From: NVTR01 sp965237505
GTDB taxonomy: Bacteria > Pseudomonadota > Alphaproteobacteria > Rhodobacterales > Rhodobacteraceae
Direction: 5' to 3'
Length of the DNA: 64,000 bases
NCBI GenBank assembly: GCA_965237505.1
Contig: CBDEFR010000009.1
Location: 310,001-374,000 of the forward strand
A model generated the notes under the pieces. That model was given only the letters and a program-made list of their open reading frames with translations, made no database searches and was not told the origin of the DNA. Within the stretch, counting starts at the first letter, position 1; each line of letters starts with the position of its first letter. Shown here piece after piece: positions 49,311 to 58,130 of the stretch. Made by a program: the position numbers and the translations under genes.

Positions 49311-49975
49311 TCAGGCGTAAATATCAAGTAGTATAGGCGTTTATGGATTCACATTCAGGGCGCAATTCTGTATAGAATAGCCATGTTGAACGCCCTTGAT
49401 AACCTGCCAGAAAACCCCGTTGAACTACGGCGTGTCACCGAGCTTTTAGCGTCAGAGGTGAAGGCACAGGCGCTGATGATCGAGAAGCTTCAGCATCAGC
49501 TACACGGGGCAAACCGGCACCGTTTCGGATCCAAATCCGAGGGCATGGATCAACTGCAATTGTTTGCCGAGAATGAAGAGATTGCAGAGGCGGCGGTAAA
49601 GGCCGCAGAAACCGCGCCTGCTGAACCGATAGAGCTGAAGGAAAAGCCAAGGCGCAAACCGCTGCCCGATCATCTGGAACGTATCGAGCAGGTTTTGTCT
49701 GTTGGCGAGGATTGCCCTGAGTGCGGTGGCGATCTCTCAAAGCTGGGCGAAGATATTACCGAAGAGCTGGAATACATCCCGGGCCGCTTTGTGGTGAACA
49801 AAATCACCCGACCGCGTATGGCCTGCCGTCGCTGTGAGGCGATATCGCAAGCCCCGATGCCCTCGCGCCCGATTGAACGGGGCCGACCTGGTCCCGGCCT
49901 GCTGGCGCATGTTCTGGTGAGCAAGTTTGCAGATCATCTGCCGCTTTACCGCCAGTCGCAAATTTAGGGGCTTAT

Positions 49976-51186
49976 CAGGGGTATCGCATGAATAGCTGGC
50001 CCGTGTTTGCTACGTGCATCAACGTCTGATTCAATGTCACCAGAACACGCATCTGGAGGACTTGCTTTGGAAAAGACTACATCATTTCAATCTGTTATTT
50101 CGGCCATCCCTGACCCTCGCCAGCAGGCGAAGGTGCTTTACCCGCTTGATGAGATCCTGCTTTTAAGCCTGTGTGCGGTGGTCTCGGGCGGCGAGAGTGT
50201 CGTTGATATTGTCGAATATGGTGAAGAAAAGCTGAAGTTTCTGCGCAAATTGGCCCCTTTTGAGCACGGCATTCCCTCGCATGACACGCTTTCAACGGTG
50301 TTTCGGCTGCTTGATCCGGAGAAGTTCAGTACAGCCTTTGCGCAATGGGCTGCTGGCCTGGCGGGACGCGTTGAAGGCTCGATTGTGGCCGTCGATGGCA
50401 AGACGATGCGCGGGTCAAAGGCCGGTGGTGAAACACCTCTGCATTTGATCTCGGCCTACTGTGATGATCTGCGTCTGGTACTGGGTCAGCGGGCAAGTGC
50501 GCACAAAAAGAACGAGATCAAGGACATTCCATTGCTCTTGGATTTGCTCCACGTTGAGGGCGCGATCGTGACGCTGGACGCGATGGGGTGCCAACGCCAG
50601 ATTGCCTGCAAAATCCGCGACAAGGGGGCCGACTACGTGCTGGCGCTCAAGGGAAATCAGAGCAGCCTTTTTGAGGATGTGAAACTGTGGTTTGAAGAGA
50701 GGGAGCATGAAAATACTGCGTCGTTACAGACTGTTGATGGCGATAAAGGTCGGATTGAGACCCGGACCTACACCCAGAGTGACACCATAGAATGGCTGCA
50801 AGAGCGCCATCCGGGTTGGGCGGGCCTGACCAGTATTGGTCGCGTTGTCTCGATCCGTGAAAGCAACGGGAAAACAACACAACAAACCCGATACTTCATC
50901 TCGTCTCTACCGAAAGATGCGCCGCGCTTTGCCCATGCGGTACGCTCCCATTGGGGGATTGAAAACCGCCTCCACTGGGTGCTCGACGTCACATTCCGCG
51001 ATGATGACAGCCGTGTTCGTAAGGATCACGGCCCCAAGAATTTTGCCGTCATCAAACACATGGCAATGAATCTGCTCAACAAGGCAAAAGATAAAAAATC
51101 GCTCAGGGTCATGCGCAAAAAGGCCGGATGGAACAATCGGTTCTTACTGCAAATTCTCCGGACATAACCTTCATGCGATTCCCCTG
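49976..51186 (+). mobile_element. ISAs1-family element, copy 1
   Basis: 1211 bp with inverted ends CAGGGG(T/A)ATCGCATGAA. AGGGGCTTAT is duplicated at 49966-49975 and 51187-51196. The target is the left terminal repeat of IS1595b. Confidence 0.95.
50067..51167 (+). CDS. ISAs1-family transposase, copy 1
   Basis: About 366 residues from TTG 50067, chosen because CTGGAGGA lies seven bases upstream. A longer frame starts at 50007. It has PDPRQQAKVLYPLDEILLLSLCAVVSGGES (DDE_Tnp_1-associated domain), the first Asp in VAVDGKTMRGSKA, the second in VTLDAMGCQRQIA, and the final region HWGIENRLHWVLDVTFRDDDSRVRKDHGP. Copy 2 differs by one residue near the start (Gly for Asp). Confidence 0.93.
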   Translation: MEKTTSFQSVISAIPDPRQQAKVLYPLDEILLLSLCAVVSGGESVVDIVEYGEEKLKFLRKLAPFEHGIPSHDTLSTVFRLLDPEKFSTAFAQWAAGLAGRVEGSIVAVDGKTMRGSKAGGETPLHLISAYCDDLRLVLGQRASAHKKNEIKDIPLLLDLLHVEGAIVTLDAMGCQRQIACKIRDKGADYVLALKGNQSSLFEDVKLWFEEREHENTASLQTVDGDKGRIETRTYTQSDTIEWLQERHPGWAGLTSIGRVVSIRESNGKTTQQTRYFISSLPKDAPRFAHAVRSHWGIENRLHWVLDVTFRDDDSRVRKDHGPKNFAVIKHMAMNLLNKAKDKKSLRVMRKKAGWNNRFLLQILRT

Positions 51187-51355
51187 AGGGGCTTATAAGT
51201 TTGTATTGACAATACAGCCCAGTCATTCTACACCTAGCGGTACCGATTTTCGCCCCACTTATCAAGTTTAGCAAGCGGTTAGAAGCGATAAAAAATCGAT
51301 GGTTCTTAGGCCACCAACTCTCCATAAATGACGGGCGTAAGGAGGCCAGTAAGAG

Positions 51356-51928
51356 ATGACTGACAAGGTCGAATACCGCCTTGGATTCGGAGCCGATATA
51401 TATATCCCTGAGGCAAATGCCCTGCGCGCCAGAATCTGTAGCATTCTAGAGAGGCCAGATTTCGGGTCGCTTGTGATTATGTTTTCAAGTGGCGGGGGCA
51501 GCACTGATCAGTCGTTAGCCCTCTTCAACTTTCTTAGTCAGCTTCCCGTGCCCGTGCGGATGCATGCTGTCGGGCATGTCGGGAGCACCGCAATTCCGGT
51601 CTTCCTTGCTGGAAGCGCTAGAACCAGCTCTCCTCTTGCCCGATTCTTTTTTCATGAGTACGACTGGACTTTCACCCAGAGGCACACACTCAACAGAATC
51701 GATGAAGCGGTTAAGCAACTGCGAAGCGATATTGAGTTGAGTCGAGAGATTATCAAGACTCGCACACAGGTCCCCGCCGAGATTCTCCAAGCTTTGGATG
51801 GGAGATCCCCCCCCGCCGTTCTGTCCCCAGAAAAGGCTAAGGCGTTTGGCTTGGTCGATGATGTTTGCAACCTCAGCGAAAGCGGAGACGGCGGCATGAG
51901 GGTCGCTATGTGGACCGCTCACGCCTGA
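51356..51928 (+). CDS. ClpP/crotonase-fold serine protease-like passenger of IS1595b
   Basis: The 190-residue protein has AAGGAGG just before its start. It shows the ClpP-like pattern: VIMFSSGGGSTDQSLALFNFLSQLPVPVRMHAVGHVGS (nucleophile candidate Ser77), FLAGSARTSSPLARFFFHEY (His100), and near the end SPEKAKAFGLVDDV, the usual ClpP tail. ClpP normally has about 200 residues. There is no Clp ATPase nearby. It lies inside the IS1595b ends, convergent with the transposase, so it travels with it. A role in host degradation, stress or defence cannot be decided from sequence. Confidence 0.75.
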   Translation: MTDKVEYRLGFGADIYIPEANALRARICSILERPDFGSLVIMFSSGGGSTDQSLALFNFLSQLPVPVRMHAVGHVGSTAIPVFLAGSARTSSPLARFFFHEYDWTFTQRHTLNRIDEAVKQLRSDIELSREIIKTRTQVPAEILQALDGRSPPAVLSPEKAKAFGLVDDVCNLSESGDGGMRVAMWTAHA

Positions 51929-51975
51929 TGCCATCTTGTATTCGCTCATGAGATAAGATGTGGACATGGCGAAGC

Positions 51976-52005
51976 CCTCTCGGCTATTATGACAAAGCCG
52001 AGAGG
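51976..52005. terminator. Stem-loop between passenger and transposase genes
   Basis: A perfect 10-bp inverted repeat (CCTCTCGGCT / AGCCGAGAGG) with a 10-base loop lies between two convergent genes, as expected for a bidirectional terminator. A second, weaker repeat (GTCCCGC / GCGGGAC) follows at about 52022-52056. Confidence 0.6.
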
Positions 52006-52069
52006 CAACACCTTCTGATTGTCCGTCCCGCGCTGCCTAGAAGCTACGAGCGGGACGATGGGTGGCCGA

Positions 52070-53002
52070 TTAGGCCACCAGTTCCTTGTAGTTTAACCGC
52101 TTCCCGACCATCCCGGCAACAACGGATTGCATCTGGTCCAGAGTGTTGCGCTCGCGAACGCCGTGCCGTCCGGCAAACTCGTCCACATAGCGCTGTAAGT
52201 GCTTGGCGCTGATCTTGTGGTAGACGCCCTTGTGAGCCCGTTTCAGCATACTCCAGAAGGACTCGATGCCGTTGGTATGGGCCATCCCGTCAACGTATTC
52301 GCCGACACTGTGGCGGACGGTCGCGTGCTCAAAGGGCATGCCTTTATAGGCCGCTGCGTCGTCGGTATAGACCATAGCGCCAGCGAGAGCGGTAGCGACA
52401 ACAAAGCCCTGTAGTGTCTTTGCGTCGGTTGCCTTCACGACAGCAGCCTTGACCTTATTGGTCTTGCGATCCTTCGCGCCCACGACGGCGGCTTTGCCGA
52501 CGCCGCCGCGGCCTAAGCGCTGCTTCTTATGAGCGTGCTTGTTGCTTTCCTTGCCGCCGAAATAGGTTTCGTCGATCTCAACGGGTCCGGCGAACAGCTT
52601 GTCGTCGCCTTCCCACGCCTTGCGGATGCGCTGGAGCATGAACCACGCTGCGGGTTGGGAAACCCCGATATCCCGGTGCAACTTCATGCTGGACACGCCC
52701 TTGAGGCTGGTCAAGTGCAGGTAAATTGCGAACACCCACTTACGCAACGGGATGTGCGACTTGTGCATCGCGGTGCCCGTCTTAACCGAGAAGTAGCCCC
52801 GGCAATCCGAGCACCGGTAGGGCATGTTGTTGTGGCTGGCCTCGTGGGTGCGCATGCCTCCACAATGCGGGCAATACCGCCCGTCAGGCCATATGCGAGA
52901 TTCAAACCATTCCCTCGCCCTTTCCTCGGTCGGGAACATGTCGCAAAGCTGCACCAAGGTGATGCCTTCGCGGTCTGATTTTCCTGGGGATTTATGGGCC
53001 AT
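52070..53002 (-). CDS. IS1595-family transposase b
   Basis: The intact 310-residue protein starts MAHKSPGKSDREGITLVQLCDMFPTEERAREWFESRIWPDGRYCPHCGG. It has a zinc ribbon (CPHCG...CSDC), the first Asp in GPVEIDETYFGGKESNKHAHKK, the second in AMVYTDDAAAYKGMPF and the third position in AHTNGIESFWSMLKRAHKG. It is more complete than the truncated relative at 43540 and only partly similar to it. Confidence 0.95.
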   Translation of the reverse strand: MAHKSPGKSDREGITLVQLCDMFPTEERAREWFESRIWPDGRYCPHCGGMRTHEASHNNMPYRCSDCRGYFSVKTGTAMHKSHIPLRKWVFAIYLHLTSLKGVSSMKLHRDIGVSQPAAWFMLQRIRKAWEGDDKLFAGPVEIDETYFGGKESNKHAHKKQRLGRGGVGKAAVVGAKDRKTNKVKAAVVKATDAKTLQGFVVATALAGAMVYTDDAAAYKGMPFEHATVRHSVGEYVDGMAHTNGIESFWSMLKRAHKGVYHKISAKHLQRYVDEFAGRHGVRERNTLDQMQSVVAGMVGKRLNYKELVA

Positions 53003-53301
53003 TGATCTCGTCTCCCTATACTATGAATATAGGCGTTCATGGGCCCAATGTCAATACAAGCTTATAAGCCCCCAAATTTATGCCCGTGAGGGTGTCGATC
53101 TGGATCGCTCGACTATGGCAGATTGGGTGGGCAAATCTACCGGGCTTCTGGAACCATTGGCCGAGGCCATTGCAAAACGGGCCAAAGGTGGCACATCCCT
53201 GTTTGCAGATGATACCCCACTGAAGATGTTAGCCCCAGGAAACAAAAAGACCAAGACAGCCCGCATCTGGGCCTATGTCAGAGACGAACGACCATGGTCC
53301 G

Positions 53302-53357
53302 GCCCGTGCGCCACAGGCGCACAAACAGACAATCTGTCCAGCTGTGCTGGACGGGCA
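53302..53357. repeat. In-frame palindromic insert in tnpC
   Basis: GTGCGCC-ACA-GGCGCAC (53306-53322) and GTCCAGC-TGT-GCTGGAC (53336-53352) are two 7-bp hairpins with 3-base loops. They are separated by CAGA-CAA-TCTG, and an outer GCCCGT/ACGGGC pair encloses them. Other IS66 TnpC proteins read WSGPAPPCxWYQF without interruption, so about 48 bases appear inserted, without breaking the frame. Confidence 0.6.
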
Positions 53358-53842
53358 CCGCCCTGCGTTTGGTATCAGTTCACAGTGGATCGAAAGGGTG
53401 AGCACCCGGTCAAGCACCTGTCTGGTTATCAAGGCTGGGTGCATGCGGATGGCTATGCCGGTTTCAACGGCGTGTTCGGTGAAGGTAAAGCCACGGAAGT
53501 GGCCTGCATGGCCCACATCCGACGCAAGTTTGTCGATGTGTTTGCCGCACAAGGTTCCGCCATTGCCGAGGCGGCCATCAAGCGGATTGCGCAATTGTAT
53601 GGTGTGGAAAAACAGGCAAGGGGCCAATCTCCCGAGGCCCGTGCTGCTCTGCGTCAAGAAAATGCAAAGCCCATCTTCGATGATCTGGAAGAATGGTTGC
53701 GCGACCAATTGCCCAAAATATCGGGCAAATCACCTTTGGCAAAGGCCATTCGATATGCCTTGGGCCGTATGCCCAAAACACGGCCCTACCTCGACAACGG
53801 CTTTCTGGAGCTGGACACGGATGTTGTTGAACAGCCCCTTTC

Positions 53843-55048
53843 TCAGATTTTTTGGGTCTTTGGTGGCTTTTCTCGCCACGCCTCGACCATCTTTGCATAG
53901 GAAGCCTCGGCATTGGCAACCAGTTCCATTTCTCGATGTCGAAGTTCCTTGATCCAGTAATCACGCCCAGGACCGGCTTTCCCGTAGGCTTTAGGGGCTC
54001 CGGCGCGTAATTCTAATTTGCGCATCTTCATTGCGACAAATGCCGGACGTGCCCACTGGTAAGGGGCGTCCTTGGTGAGGAGATGCCAGATCAGGGTTGC
54101 AATTTTGCGCGCAGTGGCAACCGCCGCAACATTGGCGCCCTTTCGATCTTTGATACGCAAAAAGAACGCACGCAAAGGACCGGGGACTGAAGCGGCACCC
54201 CATGCGGCCTCAACCAGCATCGTTCGAGCGGTTGCATTTCCCTGTTTGGTGATCCTACCGTGGATGGCCTCGCGGGCGCCGGATTGGCGTACCCTCGGCG
54301 TTAAACCAAAGTAACTGGCAAGCTTCCCAGGGGTGGCGAACCGGCTGATATCTCCGATCGATGCTATCACGGCGGCAGCAATTACGGAGCTAATGCCAGC
54401 CACGGCCATCAGTTTACGCATCTGCGGATCGTCAAGAGAGATGTGGATCAGATCGCGCTCAAGCGTCTCCAACCGCCCAGCCAACCAATCCAACTCATCG
54501 AGATGCCGCTCAAGAAGATCGCGTTCGGTTTTTGGCAGAGCGGCCTTGGCCAACCAACGTCGCCCACCTTTCCCGAACAGATGGCCTGCGTATTTTGGGA
54601 TTAGGTTGGCGTGCAGGACTGCCTGAACGCGACTTTTGGATCGTCGGATAGAGCGCACCACCGCTGCGCGCTCTGAAACAAGTCGCCTTAGTGCAAGCGT
54701 CTCGTCATCCGCCGCCCACACCTCAGGCAGGAACCCTGCTGCGTGAAGTTGGGCTAGGATTTTTGCGTCTACCTTGTCGGTCTTCACCCGGGCATGGGCG
54801 ATTGCCTTCACCTGTAGTGGATTGGCGATCACCACCCGCGCCACGAACGGCGTCAGAAGCCGGACGATCGTTGCGGTGTTTCCCGTGGCCTCCAGAACCA
54901 CCTCGTCATCTGCTCGCAGACTGCGCCCGAATTCCACGACCGCATCATGCTCCATATCGACCTTGAAACTGTCTGTTATTTGGCCATCATCACAGATCGC
55001 GACTTGCGCGAAACTTCGATGGACGTCCATTCCTATTGATCTCATCAT
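53843..55048 (-). CDS. IS110-family (DEDD) transposase
   Basis: The 401-residue protein has an N-terminal RuvC-like domain with SIGMDVHRSFAQVAICDD (first Asp), VLEATGN (Glu) and HARVKTDKVDAKILAQL (final Asp pair). The C-terminal domain carries the conserved serine region (MAVAGISSVIAAAVIASIGDISRFATPGKLASYFGLTPRVRQSG). This family moves by recombination guided by an RNA encoded in the non-coding end. Intact, although IS1380b now separates it from its left end. Confidence 0.94.
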   Translation of the reverse strand: MMRSIGMDVHRSFAQVAICDDGQITDSFKVDMEHDAVVEFGRSLRADDEVVLEATGNTATIVRLLTPFVARVVIANPLQVKAIAHARVKTDKVDAKILAQLHAAGFLPEVWAADDETLALRRLVSERAAVVRSIRRSKSRVQAVLHANLIPKYAGHLFGKGGRRWLAKAALPKTERDLLERHLDELDWLAGRLETLERDLIHISLDDPQMRKLMAVAGISSVIAAAVIASIGDISRFATPGKLASYFGLTPRVRQSGAREAIHGRITKQGNATARTMLVEAAWGAASVPGPLRAFFLRIKDRKGANVAAVATARKIATLIWHLLTKDAPYQWARPAFVAMKMRKLELRAGAPKAYGKAGPGRDYWIKELRHREMELVANAEASYAKMVEAWREKPPKTQKI

Positions 55049-55142
55049 CCCGCATTCCCCAAGTAGCTGACGGATTTGTTTTCATTCAAGCCCGTATTTG
55101 TGTTATATTACAGCAGGTTAATGTGGCGGAAGGTTGTAGATC

Positions 55143-56495
55143 ATGGATCACCCAGAGGGTGCGGGCAAATCAGGTGGTGTCAGACTGGGTTTTGACCGTC
55201 GGGTACGGCTTGAGTTCCACGGTTCCAAGATCAGTTCTGACGGCGGGTTGCTGCTGTATTGGGAATTGGATGAAGTGCTCAGCCTGCACGATATGGCTGG
55301 CGGTCTTCTCAAGGACGTGCGCAAGGGCCGCAATTGCGTTCACACCCTTGTCGGGCTTTTGCGTCAGTCTGTCTTTGGTCGCCTTGCTGGCTACGAGGAC
55401 GTCAATGACGCGGAGCGTTTAGCGCTCGATCCGGTGATGCGCCAGATTGTGGGCGGACGGGCTGTTGATGAACAGGCAGCATCCGCGAGCCAGATGGGGC
55501 GGTTTGAGACTGAGGTTCTGGCAGTGAATGATAATCGCGCGGCACTTTCTGATCTGTCGGGACAGTGGATTGACGCGGTGCATGACCGCAAAGGGCTGAA
55601 GTACATCACACTGGACATGGACAGTTCTGTCAGCCCGACCCACGGGGCACAGGAAGGAACCGCATGGAACGGGCACTTCGGCTGCATGTGTTATCATCCG
55701 CTCTTCATCTTCAACCAGTTTGGTCATCTGGAGCGCAGCGTCCTGCGCCATGGCAACGTCCATAGTGCCGATGGATGGAAAGCGCTTCTGGCTCCCGTCA
55801 TCGCCCGCTATGCAAAGCGAGACCTGATGCGGTTCTTTAGGGCGGATGCCGCCTTTGCCATCCCGGAGCTGTACAAAGACCTTGAAGCGGCGGAATATTA
55901 TTATGCTGTCCGCCTGAAGAAGAACGCTGTGTTGGAAAGTCGCATCGCGCATCGTCTCACCCGCCCAGTGGGGCGACCGTCAAAGACCAAGGTCAAACGC
56001 TTCTATGAAGAGTTCGAGTATCAGGCCCAAAGCTGGGATAAGCCGCGCCGGGTGGTCGCCAAAATCGAGTGGCATCCGGACGAGTTGTTTCCCCGTTTGG
56101 GTTTCATCGTGACCAACCTGCCGATGGAGCCAGAGGAGGTTGTCCGCTTCTACAACCAGCGGGGCACGGCAGAGCAACACATCAAGGAGGGCAAGCAGGC
56201 CATCACCTGGACGCGACTGTCCTGCAAACGCTTTGCCAACAACGAGGTGCGGCTTCAGCTTCACGCACTGGCCTATAACCTTGGCATCTTCTTGCAGGGC
56301 GTAGAACTGCCCGAGGAGGTGGCCGACTGGTCACTCACCAGTTTGCAGACCCGGCTTATCAAAACCGGCGCAAGAGTTGTTCGACACGCCCGTGCCATCA
56401 CCTTCCAACTGGCTGAGGTTGCTATCAGTGGCTCCCTTTTCCAGGGCATCCTCAAAGCCATTCAGCGCCTACGCGCACCTCCATGTCCCGCATGA
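55143..56495 (+). CDS. IS1380-family transposase b
   Basis: The intact 450-residue protein starts MDHPEGAGKSGGVRLGFDRRVRLEFHGSKISSDGGLLLYWELDEV. Catalytic segments are TLDMDSSVSPTHGAQEG (first Asp), FFRADAAFAIPELYKDLE (second Asp) and YNQRGTAEQHIKEGKQAITWTRLSC (final Glu). It is the intact reference for the decayed copy at 27237-28588. Confidence 0.95.
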   Translation: MDHPEGAGKSGGVRLGFDRRVRLEFHGSKISSDGGLLLYWELDEVLSLHDMAGGLLKDVRKGRNCVHTLVGLLRQSVFGRLAGYEDVNDAERLALDPVMRQIVGGRAVDEQAASASQMGRFETEVLAVNDNRAALSDLSGQWIDAVHDRKGLKYITLDMDSSVSPTHGAQEGTAWNGHFGCMCYHPLFIFNQFGHLERSVLRHGNVHSADGWKALLAPVIARYAKRDLMRFFRADAAFAIPELYKDLEAAEYYYAVRLKKNAVLESRIAHRLTRPVGRPSKTKVKRFYEEFEYQAQSWDKPRRVVAKIEWHPDELFPRLGFIVTNLPMEPEEVVRFYNQRGTAEQHIKEGKQAITWTRLSCKRFANNEVRLQLHALAYNLGIFLQGVELPEEVADWSLTSLQTRLIKTGARVVRHARAITFQLAEVAISGSLFQGILKAIQRLRAPPCPA

Positions 56496-56645
56496 GCGCC
56501 ATCGCCGCAATACCTCAACAAAAGCGGCAAAGTAGATGTGTCCAGAAATCGACGATACGGCGCGACAGGGGCAAAAAACAGGTACAGAGGCCCAGAACAC
56601 AGACCAAAACATCAAAGTCACGCTCGACTGACCAAGGCAACCAGC

Positions 56646-57856
56646 CAGGGGAATCGCATGAAGGTTATGTCCGGAGAATTTGCAGTAAGAACCGATTGTT
56701 CCATCCGGCCTTTTTGCGCATGACCCTGAGCGATTTTTTATCTTTTGCCTTGTTGAGCAGATTCATTGCCATGTGTTTGATGACGGCAAAATTCTTGGGG
56801 CCGTGATCCTTACGAACACGGCTGTCATCATCGCGGAATGTGACGTCGAGCACCCAGTGGAGGCGGTTTTCAATCCCCCAATGGGAGCGTACCGCATGGG
56901 CAAAGCGCGGCGCATCTTTCGGTAGAGACGAGATGAAGTATCGGGTTTGTTGTGTTGTTTTCCCGTTGCTTTCACGGATCGAGACAACGCGACCAATACT
57001 GGTCAGGCCCGCCCAACCCGGATGGCGCTCTTGCAGCCATTCTATGGTGTCACTCTGGGTGTAGGTCCGGGTCTCAATCCGACCTTTATCGCCATCAACA
57101 GTCTGTAACGACGCAGTATTTTCATGCTCCCTCTCTTCAAACCACAGTTTCACATCCTCAAAAAGGCTGCTCTGATTTCCCTTGAGCGCCAGCACGTAGT
57201 CGGCCCCCTTGTCGCGGATTTTGCAGGCAATCTGGCGTTGGCACCCCATCGCGTCCAGCGTCACGATCGCGCCCTCAACGTGGAGCAAATCCAAGAGCAA
57301 TGGAATGTCCTTGATCTCGTTCTTTTTGTGCGCACTTGCCCGCTGACCCAGTACCAGACGCAGATCATCACAGTAGGCCGAGATCAAATGCAGAGGTGTT
57401 TCACCACCGGCCTTTGACCCGCGCATCGTCTTGCCATCGACGGCCACAATCGAGCCTTCAACGCGTCCCGCCAGGCCAGCAGCCCATTGCGCAAAGGCTG
57501 TACTGAACTTCTCCGGATCAAGCAGCCGAAACACCGTTGAAAGCGTGTCATGCGAGGGAATGCCGTGCTCAAAAGGGGCCAATTTGCGCAGAAACTTCAG
57601 CTTTTCTTCACCATATTCGACAATATCAACGACACTCTCGCCGCCCGAGACCACCGCACACAGGCTTAAAAGCAGGATCTCACCAAGCGGGTAAAGCACC
57701 TTCGCCTGCTGGCGAGGGTCAGGGATGGCCGAAATAACAGATTGAAATGATGTAGTCTTTTCCAAAGCAAGTCCTCCAGATGCGTGTTCTGGTGACATTG
57801 AATCAGACGTTGATGCACGTAGCAAACACGGGCCAGCTATTCATGCGATACCCCTG
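56646..57856 (-). mobile_element. ISAs1-family element, copy 2
   Basis: 1211 bp, opposite in orientation to copy 1 and nearly identical. GGCAACCAGC is duplicated at 56636-56645 and 57857-57866. It lies in the 3' part of IS1380b and does not break its transposase. Confidence 0.95.
56665..57765 (-). CDS. ISAs1-family transposase, copy 2
   Basis: Same protein as copy 1, with Gly in place of Asp in PLGEILLLSLC. Start TTG 57765 chosen as for copy 1. Intact. Confidence 0.93.
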   Translation of the reverse strand: MEKTTSFQSVISAIPDPRQQAKVLYPLGEILLLSLCAVVSGGESVVDIVEYGEEKLKFLRKLAPFEHGIPSHDTLSTVFRLLDPEKFSTAFAQWAAGLAGRVEGSIVAVDGKTMRGSKAGGETPLHLISAYCDDLRLVLGQRASAHKKNEIKDIPLLLDLLHVEGAIVTLDAMGCQRQIACKIRDKGADYVLALKGNQSSLFEDVKLWFEEREHENTASLQTVDGDKGRIETRTYTQSDTIEWLQERHPGWAGLTSIGRVVSIRESNGKTTQQTRYFISSLPKDAPRFAHAVRSHWGIENRLHWVLDVTFRDDDSRVRKDHGPKNFAVIKHMAMNLLNKAKDKKSLRVMRKKAGWNNRFLLQILRT

Positions 57857-57939
57857 GGCAACCAGCGACAACCTTGCGAAAACAGCCAAACGCGGCTAAA
57901 TTACCTCAAAGCCCAAGCTACTTGGGGAATATCAGATCA

Positions 57940-58130
57940 TATGTACTCCTTCTCGTTGTTAAAGGAGTGCACGGGCTCGTAAGACAATTACGGATACGCG
58001 CTCGCGGCGCACACGGGCTGGTCGTAGGGGCGGCCAGATAACAACACGAGCTCGCAGCTCATTGTCTAGTCGGCCTGCCCGCTTCTTCGCACTCCGACGC
58101 CCCGATCCCGCGAAACCTGTCTAACATGAC
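57940..58130 (-). ncRNA. Candidate IS110 bridge RNA (seekRNA) in the left end
   Basis: The IS110 left end is non-coding and hairpin-rich. CTCCTT...AAGGAG is at 57946-57967. AGACAAT (57982-57988) pairs with ATTGTCT (58061-58067) to enclose a loop. That loop contains GATAACAACAC (58037-58047), identical to the sequence across the right junction of this insertion (58178-58188). It also contains CAGCTC (58055-58060), the complement of GAGCTG just left of the insertion (53808-53813). Opposite sense of the two matches is what a target-binding loop requires. Transcription toward the transposase (minus strand) is assumed. The exact RNA ends and the donor loop were not resolved. Confidence 0.6.

Larger units (their letters stand above)
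49967..53072 (-). mobile_element. IS1595-family transposon b with ClpP-like passenger
   Basis: The inverted ends are GGGGCTTATAAG(T/C)TTGTATTGACA, and CAAATTTA is duplicated at 49959-49966 and 53073-53080. ISAs1 copy 1 is inserted inside the left inverted repeat itself, nine bases from the end. Without it the transposon is 1885 bp and carries a passenger gene convergent with the transposase. Confidence 0.92.
55057..57927 (+). mobile_element. IS1380-family element b, holding ISAs1 copy 2
   Basis: The inverted ends are CCCCAAGTAGCT (55057) and AGCTACTTGGGG (to 57927); the ATT/AAT next to them also pair. Net size is about 1650 bp. ISAs1 copy 2 sits downstream of the transposase. Confidence 0.85.
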
